A stretch of DNA of 64,000 nucleotides, from contig JAZUCL010000021.1 of assembly GCA_045639125.1 (NCBI GenBank), positions 61,165 to 125,164 on the forward strand, written 5' to 3'. The notes under the pieces are model-generated. The model saw only the letters and a list, made by a program, of their open reading frames with translations, was not told the origin of the DNA and did no database searches. Both the position numbers and the translations under genes were made by a program. This DNA is from JAZUCL01 sp045639125 (GTDB lineage Bacteria; Bacillota; Clostridia; Oscillospirales; QAMX01). Shown piece by piece: positions 9,390 through 18,474 of the stretch (position 1 is the stretch's first letter; each line of letters opens with the position of its first letter).

Positions 9390-12300
9390 ATGGCTTATCA
9401 AAGCTTTGAAGCTATAAAAATCGGCCTTGCGTCCCCGGAAATGATTCGTAACTGGTCTTACGGAGAGGTAAAGAAGCCTGAAACCATAAATTACAGAACA
9501 TTAAAACCTGAACGTGATGGTTTGTTCTGTGAGAGAATTTTTGGTCCGACTAAGGACTGGGAATGTCATTGTGGTAAGTATAAAAAGGTAAGATACAAGG
9601 GCAAGGTCTGTGACCGTTGTGGTGTTGAAGTTACGAAAAAGGCAGTACGTCGTGAACGTATGGGCCATATCGAACTTGCAGCCCCCGTATCTCATATTTG
9701 GTATTTCCGTGGAATCCCGTCCCGTATGGGCTTGATTCTTAATATGTCTCCACGTCTTTTGGAGAAGGTATTGTATTTTGCGTCTTATGTTGTTACCGAT
9801 CCCGGTGATACGCCCCTTATGAAGAAACAAATTCTTTCTGAAAAGGAGTATCGTGACGCAAGAGAAAAGTACGAGGACGATTTCCGTGCAGGAATGGGTG
9901 CAGAAGCAATTAAAGAACTTCTTGCAGAGATCGACCTTGAGAAAACGTCTGCTGAACTTCATGATGAACTTAAGAACGCATCTGGACAGAAAAAAATGCG
10001 TATTGTTAAGCAACTTGAAGTTGTTGAGGCGTTCCGTGGTTCAGGAAATCGTCCTGAGTGGATGATTCTTGATGCAGTACCTGTTATTCCACCAGATATT
10101 CGTCCCATGGTACAACTTGACGGCGGCAGATTTGCTACCTCCGACTTAAATGACTTGTACCGCCGTGTTATTAACCGTAACAACCGCTTAAAAAGACTTC
10201 TTGAATTAGGTGCACCTGACATTATTGTGCGTAACGAAAAGCGTATGCTTCAGGAAGCAGTTGACGCTTTGTTTGATAACGGTCGTCGTGGCCGTCCTGT
10301 AACAGGACCCAATAATCGTGCCCTTAAGTCTTTGTCCGATATGCTTCGTGGTAAGCAGGGTAGATTCAGACAGAACCTTCTTGGTAAGCGTGTTGACTAC
10401 TCCGGACGTAGCGTTATCGTTGTCGGTCCTGAACTTAAAATTTATCAGTGTGGTCTTCCCAAGGAAATGGCTCTTGAGTTGTTTAAGCCTTTCATCATGA
10501 AGAAACTTGTTGATGATGGTCTTGCCAACAACATTAAGAGTGCTAAGAAGATGGTCGAGCGTGCAAAGACTGAAGTTTGGGACGCTTTGGAGGAGATTAT
10601 CCGCCAGCATCCTGTTTTGCTTAACCGTGCACCGACACTTCACAGACTTGGTATTCAGGCATTTGAGCCTGTACTTGTTGAAGGCCGTGCATTGAAACTT
10701 CACCCACTTGTTTGTACTGCGTTTAACGCTGACTTTGACGGTGACCAGATGGCTGTTCACGTACCTTTGTCTGCGGAAGCACAGAGCGAGGCACGTATTC
10801 TTATGTTGTCTGCTAACAACCTGTTAAAGCCTGTTGACGGTCTCCCAATTTCTGTACCTACACAGGATATGATTCTCGGTTCTTACTACCTTACCTATGA
10901 GCGTGAGGACGAGGAGGGTGCAGGCAAGGTATTTGCAAGTGTTGATGAGGCACTTCTTGCGTACAGTGAGGGCGTTGTTAAAATTCACGCACCAATTCGT
11001 GTTCGTGTTTCTAAGGAAATTGACGGTAAGACGATTACCGGTATTATTCCTGCAACTGTAGGACGTCTTATTTTCAATGCTAATATTCCGCAGGACCTTG
11101 GATTTATTGAACGTACTACTCCGGAAAGCCATTTGCAACTTGAAGTAACATTTACCGTTGGTAAGAAGCAACTCGGTAAAATAATTGACCGTTGTATTCG
11201 TGTTCATGGTTTCTCTGATACTGCTGAAATCCTTGACAAAATCAAGGCTATGGGCTTTAAGTATTCTACTCGTGGTGCGTTGACGATTTCCGTTTCTGAT
11301 ATGGTTATTCCTGAGGCTAAGTACACGCTTATCAATGAAACTGAGGCTCGTGTAGCATCAATTGATGCAAAGTACAAGAGAGGTTTCATTACTAATGATG
11401 AACGTCGTCGCCTTGTTATTACAGAATGGGATGATTGTACAAAGAAGGTATCTGCTGCACTTAGCGACAGCCTTGACAGATATAATCCAATCTACATGAT
11501 GGCTGACTCCGGTGCTCGTGGTAGCCAGACTCAGATTCGTCAGCTTGCCGGTATGCGTGGTCTGCTTGCAGATACGTCTGGTAAGACTATCGAAATTCCA
11601 ATTAAGGCTAACTTCCGTGAAGGTCTTACAGTTCTTGAGTTCTTTATCTCCTCTCGTGGTGCGAGAAAAGGACAGGCGGATACGGCTCTTCGTACTGCTG
11701 ACTCAGGTTACCTTACCCGCCGTCTTGTTGACGTATCGCAGGATGTAATTATCCGTGAGGTTGACTGTGGTTGCACAGATGGTATTGAAATTTACGATAT
11801 TACTCAAGGTAAGCAACTTATTGAGCCGTTCTTCGATCGTCTTGTAGGTCGTTACCTTGTAGATGATCTTGTAGATGAAAAGACGGGCGAATTGATTGCA
11901 TCTAAGGATGTAATGCTCAGCGAAGAAGACGCACAACGTATTATTGATGCTGGTATTGAGCGTGTTAAAATTCGTTCTGTACTCACATGTAACTCCCGCT
12001 ACGGCGTTTGTTCCAAGTGTTATGGTGTTAACCTTGCAACTGGTAAGCCTGTTGCAATTGGTGAAGCAGTTGGTATTATCGCTGCTCAGTCTATCGGTGA
12101 ACCTGGTACTCAGCTTACCATGCGTACTTTCCACCAGGGTGGTGTCGCAGGTGACGATATTACCCAAGGTCTGCCCAGAGTTGAAGAACTGTTTGAGGCA
12201 AGAAAACCCAAGCGTGTTGCTACTCTTACTGAACTTTCAGGCAAGATTTCCATTGAGGAAATCCGCCGTGGTACTATGAGAAATGTTACCGTTACAAATG

Positions 12301-12926
12301 AGGAGACTGGTGAGGCCGTTTCATACCAGATCCCATTTGGTGCTAAGTTGAAAGTACACGAGGGCGATACAGTTCGTGCCGGTGAGGAATTGACTGAGGG
12401 TGCACTTAATCCTCACGATGTACTTCGTGTTAAAGGTGTCAGTGCAGTTCATGCATACCTTATCCAAGAAGTACAGAAAGTGTATCGTCAGCAGGGTGTT
12501 GACATTAACGATAAGCACATTGAGGTTATTTGCCGTCAGATGATGCGTAAAATCAAAATTGACGATGCAGGTGATACTGACTTGCTTATCGGTTCACAAG
12601 TTGACGTATTTGAACTTCGTCAAAAGAACTTGGAGATTGAAGCACGTATACAAAATGGAGAAACAGGTCTTCTGCCTGCAAGAGGTACTCCTGTTATTCT
12701 CGGTATTACAAGAGCATCTCTTGCTACCGAGTCGTTTCTTAGTGCGGCTTCCTTCCAGGAAACTACAAGAGTTCTTACCGATGCAGCAATTAAGTGTAAA
12801 GTTGACCCACTTATCGGTCTTAAAGAGAACGTCCTAATCGGTAAACTTGTACCTGCAGGTTCAGGTATGGACATCTATCGTGAGGGTTTTGAGGTAGATG
12901 TAGACGCAGATGTAGACGTACAATAG
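9390..12926 (+). CDS. rpoC: DNA-directed RNA polymerase subunit beta'
   Basis: 1178 residues. The N-terminal zinc ribbon has C59, C61, C74 and C77. The active-site metal loop NADFDGD is at residues 446-452, holding the three aspartates that bind catalytic Mg. The second zinc site (CGCTDG ... CNSRYGVCSKC) and the trigger-loop region (GIIAAQSIGEPGTQLTMRTF) are present. The length is typical for Firmicutes. ATG 9390 follows AAGGAG at 9374-9379. It is co-transcribed with rpoB, with a large hairpin between them, and is followed by a separate promoter for the str genes at 12959. Confidence 0.98.
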   Translation: MAYQSFEAIKIGLASPEMIRNWSYGEVKKPETINYRTLKPERDGLFCERIFGPTKDWECHCGKYKKVRYKGKVCDRCGVEVTKKAVRRERMGHIELAAPVSHIWYFRGIPSRMGLILNMSPRLLEKVLYFASYVVTDPGDTPLMKKQILSEKEYRDAREKYEDDFRAGMGAEAIKELLAEIDLEKTSAELHDELKNASGQKKMRIVKQLEVVEAFRGSGNRPEWMILDAVPVIPPDIRPMVQLDGGRFATSDLNDLYRRVINRNNRLKRLLELGAPDIIVRNEKRMLQEAVDALFDNGRRGRPVTGPNNRALKSLSDMLRGKQGRFRQNLLGKRVDYSGRSVIVVGPELKIYQCGLPKEMALELFKPFIMKKLVDDGLANNIKSAKKMVERAKTEVWDALEEIIRQHPVLLNRAPTLHRLGIQAFEPVLVEGRALKLHPLVCTAFNADFDGDQMAVHVPLSAEAQSEARILMLSANNLLKPVDGLPISVPTQDMILGSYYLTYEREDEEGAGKVFASVDEALLAYSEGVVKIHAPIRVRVSKEIDGKTITGIIPATVGRLIFNANIPQDLGFIERTTPESHLQLEVTFTVGKKQLGKIIDRCIRVHGFSDTAEILDKIKAMGFKYSTRGALTISVSDMVIPEAKYTLINETEARVASIDAKYKRGFITNDERRRLVITEWDDCTKKVSAALSDSLDRYNPIYMMADSGARGSQTQIRQLAGMRGLLADTSGKTIEIPIKANFREGLTVLEFFISSRGARKGQADTALRTADSGYLTRRLVDVSQDVIIREVDCGCTDGIEIYDITQGKQLIEPFFDRLVGRYLVDDLVDEKTGELIASKDVMLSEEDAQRIIDAGIERVKIRSVLTCNSRYGVCSKCYGVNLATGKPVAIGEAVGIIAAQSIGEPGTQLTMRTFHQGGVAGDDITQGLPRVEELFEARKPKRVATLTELSGKISIEEIRRGTMRNVTVTNEETGEAVSYQIPFGAKLKVHEGDTVRAGEELTEGALNPHDVLRVKGVSAVHAYLIQEVQKVYRQQGVDINDKHIEVICRQMMRKIKIDDAGDTDLLIGSQVDVFELRQKNLEIEARIQNGETGLLPARGTPVILGITRASLATESFLSAASFQETTRVLTDAAIKCKVDPLIGLKENVLIGKLVPAGSGMDIYREGFEVDVDADVDVQ

Positions 12927-12958
12927 CCGGAAGTGCTCAAATTTGTACAGTATAACAG

Positions 12959-12987
12959 TTGACGAAACGATATTTTTTCGATATAAT
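12959..12987 (+). promoter_or_regulatory. sigma-A promoter for the str operon
   Basis: TTGACG (12959-12964), 17-bp spacer, TATAAT (12982-12987): near-consensus, 33 bp after the rpoC stop. It lets the L7Ae-rpsL-rpsG-fusA block be transcribed independently of rpoBC. Confidence 0.85.
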
Positions 12988-13021
12988 TGTTTCGTTGCGG
13001 CATGAAAGGCGGAGGTATACC

Positions 13022-13264
13022 ATGTTGTCGAAACTCCGAAACTCAAGCAAGGTAATTGGTCTCAAGCAGTCAAAGAGAGCAATCATTGACGGAATTGCTT
13101 GTTTGTGTTTTCTTGCAAGAGATGCAGAACAACGGCTGACTACACCTATTGAGACACTGTGTCAAGAGCATGGCGTTGAGATAGTGTATGTAGATACGAT
13201 GCGTTTGTTGGGAGATGCCTGCGGAATTGAAGTTGGTGCAGCCGTCGCTGTATTGCTTAAATAG
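13022..13264 (+). CDS. ribosomal L7Ae-like protein (YbxF/RplGB family)
   Basis: A small 80-residue protein with the L7Ae/L30e/S12e/Gadd45 fold pattern and the terminal GIEVGAAVAVLL typical of this family. It sits exactly where B. subtilis has ybxF, between rpoC and rpsL. Family members bind kink-turn RNA. ATG 13022 is chosen because GGAGG at 13011-13015 precedes it by 6 nt; an upstream TTG in frame overlaps the promoter at 12959 and is rejected. Confidence 0.92.
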   Translation: MLSKLRNSSKVIGLKQSKRAIIDGIACLCFLARDAEQRLTTPIETLCQEHGVEIVYVDTMRLLGDACGIEVGAAVAVLLK

Positions 13265-13332
13265 ATTACGCAGATACGAAATGGTATAAAAGTATCAATT
13301 CGTGTGAAAACTATTCCTTAGTTGTTATTTAT

Positions 13333-13366
13333 CACAGTATGTCGCTGTTTTAAGCGACATACTGTG
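13333..13366 (+). repeat. perfect 14-bp inverted repeat in rpsL leader
   Basis: Arms 13333-13346 and 13353-13366 (CACAGTATGTCGCT and its complement) with a 6-nt loop. The rpsL ribosome binding site lies 23 bp downstream. There is no T-run directly after it, so it is more likely an mRNA stability, processing or feedback element than a terminator. Confidence 0.8.
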
Positions 13367-13402
13367 GTCAATATAAAAATTTTATTCAAAGGAGGTGTAC
13401 AA

Positions 13403-13831
13403 ATGCCGACATTTAATCAGCTTGTCAGAAAGGGCAGAGAGGAAGTTACCTACAAGTCTACTGCTCCTGCACTCCAAAAGGGTCTTAATACTCTGAATAA
13501 GTCGCAGACAAACCTGAGTTCTCCCCAAAAGCGTGGCGTGTGCACAGCAGTAAGAACTTCTACCCCGAAAAAGCCTAACTCTGCTTTGCGTAAGATTGCC
13601 CGTGTACGTTTGACCAATGGTATCGAGGTTACAGCATATATCCCCGGTATCGGCCACAACTTGCAGGAGCACTCCGTTGTCATGATCCGTGGTGGACGTG
13701 TTAAGGACCTTCCTGGTGTCCGTTATCACATCATCCGTGGTACTCTTGATACACAGGGTGTTGCAAATCGTAAGCAGTCCCGCTCACTTTATGGTGCTAA
13801 GAAGCCCAAGGCGGCCGCTGCAAAGAAGTAA
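13403..13831 (+). CDS. rpsL: 30S ribosomal protein S12
   Basis: 142 residues beginning MPTFNQLVRKGR, as in all S12 proteins. The decoding-centre loops TPKKPNSALRKIARV and GGRVKDLPGVRYH are intact, including the lysines whose change gives streptomycin resistance. S12 sits at the 30S A site and monitors decoding. ATG 13403 follows AAAGGAGGTG at 13388-13397; frames upstream lack the S12 signature. The tail is basic and alanine-rich (KKPKAAAAKK). It is part of the str operon with rpsG and fusA. Confidence 0.98.
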   Translation: MPTFNQLVRKGREEVTYKSTAPALQKGLNTLNKSQTNLSSPQKRGVCTAVRTSTPKKPNSALRKIARVRLTNGIEVTAYIPGIGHNLQEHSVVMIRGGRVKDLPGVRYHIIRGTLDTQGVANRKQSRSLYGAKKPKAAAAKK

Positions 13832-13855
13832 TTGACGGCGTAAAAACGCATGTCT

Positions 13856-13976
13856 GAAAGGTAATTTACCTTTCCGTGCTTTGCCCGATACCATATTTGA
13901 TTGAAAAGTTTTGTTCTTGGATATGTCAAAGACTGTGTAACGGCAGGGCGCACACGAATCGGCAGAAAGTGCCGAT
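13856..13976 (+). repeat. two hairpins in the rpsL-rpsG spacer
   Basis: The 212-bp spacer 13832-14043 holds two inverted repeats: GAAAGGTAA/TTACCTTTC (13856-13864/13866-13874, one-base loop as drawn, so really a shorter stem) and ATCGGCA/TGCCGAT (13958-13964/13970-13976, loop GAAAG) with flanking CACAC/GTGT. Neither has a T-run. Possible feedback leader for rpsG or processing sites; otherwise I see nothing in this spacer. Confidence 0.5.
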
Positions 13977-14043
13977 GTGTTATAGTTTAACTATGCACTT
14001 TATCGAGTACCTATGAAATCATACTGTGAAGGAGGGAAGCAAA

Positions 14044-14514
14044 GTGCCCAGAAGAGGATTTGTTCCCAAGAGAGACGTTTTGCCCGATCCTGTGTACAAT
14101 TCTGTGTTGGTAACCAAACTTGTTAACAACATTATGTACGATGGTAAGAAGGGCGTTGCTCAGAAAATTGTTTACGGAGCATTTGACATCGTCAAGGAAA
14201 AAACCGGCAAGAACCCGGAGGAAGTATTCGTAGCCGCTATGGACAACATCATGCCTGTTCTTGAAATCAAGGCAAGACGTGTTGGTGGTGCTACTTATCA
14301 GGTTCCTATGGAGGTTCGCCCAGAAAGACGTCAGACACTTGGTCTGCGTTGGATAACCACTTACTCTCGTGCAAGAAGCGAGAGAACAATGAAGGAACGC
14401 CTTGCAGCCGAGATTATGGATGCTGTCAACAATCTCGGTAACTCTGTCAAGAAGCGTGATGATACCCACAAAATGGCTGAAGCGAATAAGGCATTCGCAC
14501 ATTACAGATGGTAG
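14044..14514 (+). CDS. rpsG: 30S ribosomal protein S7
   Basis: 156 residues, MPRRGFVPKRDVLPDP at the start and the conserved KSVRPERRQT-like block (MEVRPERRQTLGLRW) in the middle; length is exactly that of bacterial S7. S7 nucleates assembly of the 30S head and contacts the E site. The start is GTG 14044, preceded by GAAGGAGGGA at 14028-14037; the frame extends a few codons upstream through the ribosome binding site and is not used. It lies between rpsL and fusA. Confidence 0.98.
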   Translation: MPRRGFVPKRDVLPDPVYNSVLVTKLVNNIMYDGKKGVAQKIVYGAFDIVKEKTGKNPEEVFVAAMDNIMPVLEIKARRVGGATYQVPMEVRPERRQTLGLRWITTYSRARSERTMKERLAAEIMDAVNNLGNSVKKRDDTHKMAEANKAFAHYRW

Positions 14515-14629
14515 TCTCTATTCGTACCTAAGCGTATCGTTTTGGCGGTTACCGTACAAATTCTATTTAGAAACACGTTGCGGAGCGACTTGAACGACGC
14601 TCATAATTCGTGGAAGGAGACAATGACTA

Positions 14630-16714
14630 ATGCCCAGAGAATATTCTTTGGAAATGACCCGTAACATCGGTATCATGGCGCATATCGATGCTGGTAAAAC
14701 CACAACCACCGAGAGAATTTTGTTCTACACCGGTGTAAACTACAAAATTGGTGAGACCCATGAGGGTAACGCTACAATGGACTGGATGGAGCAGGAGCAA
14801 GAGCGTGGTATTACTATCACTTCTGCTGCTACCACTTGTCATTGGAAAGATCACCGTATCAACATAATTGACACCCCCGGACACGTTGACTTTACCGTAG
14901 AAGTTGAGCGTTCATTGCGTGTACTTGACGGTTCTGTTACCGTATTTTGTGCTAAGGGTGGTGTTGAACCCCAGTCAGAGACAGTTTGGCATCAGGCTGA
15001 CAAGTATCATGTTCCCCGTATGGCATACATCAACAAGATGGACATCATGGGTGCGGATTTCTACAATGTTGTCAATATGATGAAGGATCGTCTCAAGACT
15101 AATCCTGTACCGATTCAACTTCCAATTGGTGCTGAGGAAACTTTCAAGGGTGTTGTTGACCTTATCGAAATGAAGGCTTATGTCTACTATGATGATAAGG
15201 GCAAGGACATTCGTTGTGAAGAAATCCCTGCTGATATGCTTGAGAAGGCTGAGGAGTACAGAAGTCACTTACTGGAGAGCATCTCCGAGTTTGATGACGA
15301 AATTATGATGAAGTACCTTGAAGGTGAAGAAATCTCCGAGGACGAAATTCATGCAGCACTCCGTCAGGCAACACTTGCTGTTAAGGCTATCCCTGTTGTC
15401 TGCGGTACTTCTTATAAGAATAAAGGCGTACAGCGTATGCTTGACGCAGTTATTCGTTATATGCCTTCTCCTCTTGATAAGAAGGCTATTGATGGTATTG
15501 ATCCTGACACAGGTGACGCTGACAGCCGTGGTCCAAGTGATGACGAGCCATTCTCAGCACTTGCTTTCAAGATCATGACCGACCCCTATGTTGGAAAACT
15601 CTGCTTCTTCAGAGTTTACTCCGGCACACTTGAGACCGGTTCTTCCGTTCTCAACTCCACAAAGGGTGTTCGTGAGCGTGTTGGTCGTATCCTTCAGATG
15701 CACGCTAACGACCGTAAGGATATTTCTATGGTATATTCCGGCGATATTGCTGCTGCAGTAGGTCTTAAGAATACTACCACAGGTGATACTCTTTGTGATG
15801 AGAAGCATCCCATTATTCTTGAGTCTATGGAATTCCCCGAGCCTGTTATCCGTGTTGCTATCGAACCCAAGACCAAGGCTGGTCAGGAGAAGATGGGCAT
15901 CGCTCTTTCCAAACTCGCTGAGGAAGACCCCACATTCAGAACCTACACAGACGAAGAAACCGGACAGACTATTATCGCAGGTATGGGTGAACTCCACCTT
16001 GAGATTATCGTTGACCGTCTCCTTCGTGAGTTTAAGGTTGAGGCTAATGTTGGTAAGCCACAGGTTGCCTATAAGGAAACCGTTAAGAAAACTGCTGATG
16101 TTGACGTGAAGTATGCTCGTCAATCCGGTGGTCGTGGCCAGTTCGGACATGTTAAGATCATTCTTGAGCCTAACGAGTCTGGTAAGGGTTATGAGTTTGT
16201 CAACAAAATCGTTGGTGGTGCTATTCCTAAGGAATATATTCCCGCTGTTGACCAAGGTATTCAGGGTGCTATGCAGTCCGGTGTACTTGCAGGTTACAAC
16301 GTAGTTGACGTAAAGGTTACACTTTATGATGGTTCATACCATGAAGTTGACTCCTCTGAAATGGCGTTCAAGATTGCCGGTTCTATGGCATTTAAGGAAG
16401 CGTGCCGTAAGGCAGAGCCTGTTATCATGGAGCCTATCATGAAGGTAGCAGTTATCGTTCCAGAGCAGTACATGGGTGACGTAATCGGTGACCTTAACTC
16501 TCGTCGTGGTCAGATTCAAGGTATGGAAGCACGTAATGGCGTTGAGCAGATTGACGCATTTGTGCCCCTTTCCGAGATGTTCGGTTACGCTACTGACCTT
16601 CGTTCTCGTACACAGGGTCGTGGTCAGTACTCTATGGAACCATCTCACTACATCGAGTTGCCTAAGAGTCTTTCTGAAAAGATTATTGCGGCAAACGGTC
16701 GTAAGGAAGCGTAA
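14630..16714 (+). CDS. fusA: elongation factor G
   Basis: 694 residues, the full length of EF-G. The GTPase G1 motif AHIDAGKTT is near residue 20, followed by the switch region GITITSAATT, the G3 motif DTPGHVDFT and the G4 motif NKMD. Domains II to V follow, including GRGQFGHVKI and the C-terminal RSRTQGRGQYSMEPSHY. It drives ribosomal translocation and, with RRF, recycling. ATG 14630 follows GGAAGGAG at 14612-14619. Last gene before the tuf promoter region. Confidence 0.98.
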   Translation: MPREYSLEMTRNIGIMAHIDAGKTTTTERILFYTGVNYKIGETHEGNATMDWMEQEQERGITITSAATTCHWKDHRINIIDTPGHVDFTVEVERSLRVLDGSVTVFCAKGGVEPQSETVWHQADKYHVPRMAYINKMDIMGADFYNVVNMMKDRLKTNPVPIQLPIGAEETFKGVVDLIEMKAYVYYDDKGKDIRCEEIPADMLEKAEEYRSHLLESISEFDDEIMMKYLEGEEISEDEIHAALRQATLAVKAIPVVCGTSYKNKGVQRMLDAVIRYMPSPLDKKAIDGIDPDTGDADSRGPSDDEPFSALAFKIMTDPYVGKLCFFRVYSGTLETGSSVLNSTKGVRERVGRILQMHANDRKDISMVYSGDIAAAVGLKNTTTGDTLCDEKHPIILESMEFPEPVIRVAIEPKTKAGQEKMGIALSKLAEEDPTFRTYTDEETGQTIIAGMGELHLEIIVDRLLREFKVEANVGKPQVAYKETVKKTADVDVKYARQSGGRGQFGHVKIILEPNESGKGYEFVNKIVGGAIPKEYIPAVDQGIQGAMQSGVLAGYNVVDVKVTLYDGSYHEVDSSEMAFKIAGSMAFKEACRKAEPVIMEPIMKVAVIVPEQYMGDVIGDLNSRRGQIQGMEARNGVEQIDAFVPLSEMFGYATDLRSRTQGRGQYSMEPSHYIELPKSLSEKIIAANGRKEA

Positions 16715-16782
16715 CTTTAACCTCTTTTTGCAGCAAAGTTGATAATTTTTGTGATTTCTATCAAAAATTTTCAAAATAATAG

Positions 16783-16811
16783 TTGCAAAATTTAAATCTT
16801 TGTATTAAAAT
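16783..16811 (+). promoter_or_regulatory. candidate promoter for tuf
   Basis: TTGCAA (16783-16788), 17-bp spacer, TAAAAT (16806-16811), in an AT-rich 160-bp gap between fusA and tuf. A second possible -10 (TATAAA) starts at 16811. Confidence 0.6.
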
Positions 16812-16874
16812 ATAAATGTATTTTATTTAAGTGTGGAATTAAAATAATGTCCGCATAAATAAGGAGGATTTACA

Positions 16875-18074
16875 ATGGCAAAGGCTAAATTTGAAAGAAA
16901 TAAACCCCACGTTAACATTGGTACTATCGGTCACGTTGACCATGGTAAGACTTCTCTTACTGCTGCTATTACCAAGACTCTTGCTTTCCTCGGCCAGGCT
17001 AAGTACGAAGCATACGACATGATCGACAAGGCTCCCGAAGAGAGAGAGCGTGGTATTACTATCAATACCGCACACGTTGAGTATGAGACCACTGCTCGTC
17101 ACTACGCTCACGTTGACTGCCCCGGACACGCCGACTACGTTAAGAACATGATCACCGGTGCTGCTCAGATGGACGGTGCTATCCTTGTTGTTTCCGCTGC
17201 TGACGGCCCCATGCCTCAGACCAGAGAGCATATCTTGCTTTCTCGTCAGGTTGGTGTTCCTTACATCGTAGTATTCATGAACAAGGCTGACCAGGTTGAC
17301 GATCCTGAACTTCTTGATCTTGTTGAGATGGAAATCCGTGAGATGCTCAACGAGTACGAGTTCCCGGGTGATGACGTTCCTGTTATCCGTGGTTCTGCTC
17401 TTATGGCACTTGAGTGTGCTTCTAACGACATCAACGCTCCTGAGTATGCTCCTATCGTAGAACTCATGAACGCTGTTGACGAGTATATCCCCACTCCTGA
17501 GCGTAAGTCTGACCTTCCCTTCATCATGCCTGTCGAGGACGTATTCTCCATCACCGGTCGTGGTACTGTTGCTACCGGTAGAGTTGAGCGTGGCGTTGTT
17601 AAGATGGGTGAAGAAGTTGAAATCGTAGGTCTTATGGATGCTCCTAAGAAGACTGTTGTTACTGGTATCGAAATGTTCCGTAAACTTCTTGACTATGCAG
17701 AAGCAGGCGATAACATTGGTACTCTTCTTCGTGGTATCAACAAGACTGATATCGAGCGTGGCCAGGTTCTTGCTAAGCCCGGCTCCATCAAGCCCCTTAC
17801 TCAGTTCCATGGTCAAGTTTACGTTTTGACCAAGGAAGAGGGTGGCCGTCATACTCCTTTCTTCAACAACTATCGTCCTCAGTTCTACTTCCGTACAACT
17901 GACGTTACCGGCGTAGTTTCTCTTCCCGAGGGTACTGAGATGTGTATGCCTGGTGATAACGTTGAGATGGACGTTTCTCTTATCACTCCTATCGCTATCG
18001 AAGAGGGTCTCCGCTTCGCTATCCGTGAGGGTGGTAGAACTGTTGGTTCTGGCGTTGTTACAAAGTGCAACTAA
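16875..18074 (+). CDS. tuf: elongation factor Tu
   Basis: 399 residues. The G1 loop GHVDHGKT is at residues 19-26, then ERGITINTAHVEY, DCPGHADYVKNM, NKAD and GSAL, followed by domains II and III ending GSGVVTKCN. It delivers aminoacyl-tRNA to the ribosome. ATG 16875 follows AAGGAGG at 16861-16867. Codons are strongly biased (mostly CGT, GGT, GTT) as in highly expressed genes. It probably has its own promoter and is closed by a strong terminator at 18088, so it ends the str region. Confidence 0.98.
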   Translation: MAKAKFERNKPHVNIGTIGHVDHGKTSLTAAITKTLAFLGQAKYEAYDMIDKAPEERERGITINTAHVEYETTARHYAHVDCPGHADYVKNMITGAAQMDGAILVVSAADGPMPQTREHILLSRQVGVPYIVVFMNKADQVDDPELLDLVEMEIREMLNEYEFPGDDVPVIRGSALMALECASNDINAPEYAPIVELMNAVDEYIPTPERKSDLPFIMPVEDVFSITGRGTVATGRVERGVVKMGEEVEIVGLMDAPKKTVVTGIEMFRKLLDYAEAGDNIGTLLRGINKTDIERGQVLAKPGSIKPLTQFHGQVYVLTKEEGGRHTPFFNNYRPQFYFRTTDVTGVVSLPEGTEMCMPGDNVEMDVSLITPIAIEEGLRFAIREGGRTVGSGVVTKCN

Positions 18075-18087
18075 TTTCTAAATAATT

Positions 18088-18119
18088 AAAGTGCTGTCCT
18101 TCTGGACAGCACTTTTTTT
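18088..18119 (+). terminator. Rho-independent terminator after tuf
   Basis: Perfect 12-bp stem AAAGTGCTGTCC/GGACAGCACTTT (18088-18099/18104-18115), loop TTCT, then TTTT. Confidence 0.93.
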
Positions 18120-18227
18120 CTGGGTTGTCCTTTGTGGCATTATACTTTTGTTTCAGTATATAATTATTTAACGCTTTAAGTGTTGCAACATAAATATATA
18201 TTGTCTACAAAAAATCTACCTACACTC

Positions 18228-18256
18228 TTGCAAAAAAGATTTGAATATGGTATACT
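18228..18256 (+). promoter_or_regulatory. promoter for the FMN riboswitch-ribU unit
   Basis: TTGCAA (18228-18233), 17-bp spacer, TATACT (18251-18256). Transcription would begin only a few bases before the aptamer. Confidence 0.75.
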
Positions 18257-18264
18257 TACTATGT

Positions 18265-18388
18265 AAACTTCAGGGCGGGGTGTAACTCCCCACCGGTGGT
18301 AAATGGCATGTGTTGCCAAAGCCCACGAGCATTTTGCTGAATCGGTGAAATTCCGATGCCGACAGTATAGTCTGGATGAAAGAAGTTG
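18265..18388 (+). ncRNA. FMN riboswitch (RFN element)
   Basis: The conserved RFN blocks appear in order: CTTCAGGGCGGGGTG with AACTCCCCACCGGTGGTA, AGCCCACGAGC, ATCGGTGAAATTCCGATGCC and GACAGTATAGTCTGGATG, closed by the P1 pair AACTT/AAGTT at 18266-18270/18383-18387. RFN aptamers bind flavin mononucleotide and repress riboflavin synthesis or uptake genes. Here the controlled gene is ribU, 86 bp downstream. Confidence 0.96.
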
Positions 18389-18428
18389 CAAATTGTTGGC
18401 GGTTTTATTCTGCTGCTCCTTTGCTTTG

Positions 18429-18460
18429 CCCTGAAATAAATTCAGGGTATTTTATTTATT
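18429..18460 (+). terminator. expression-platform hairpin of the FMN riboswitch
   Basis: CCCTGAA/TTCAGGG (18429-18435/18441-18447), loop ATAAA, followed by TATTTTATTTATT. The stem is short but consistent with a conditional terminator just before the ribU ribosome binding site. Its 3' arm sequence TTCAGGG also occurs at 18269-18275 in the aptamer's 5' strand, so the 5' arm has two mutually exclusive partners. Confidence 0.65.
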
Positions 18461-18474
18461 AAGGAGTAAAAGTT

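Noticed and set aside
16839..17852. Minus-strand open frame of 337 codons
   Set aside because: Antisense to tuf; Ser/Asn/Thr-rich composition typical of the reverse of highly biased codons.
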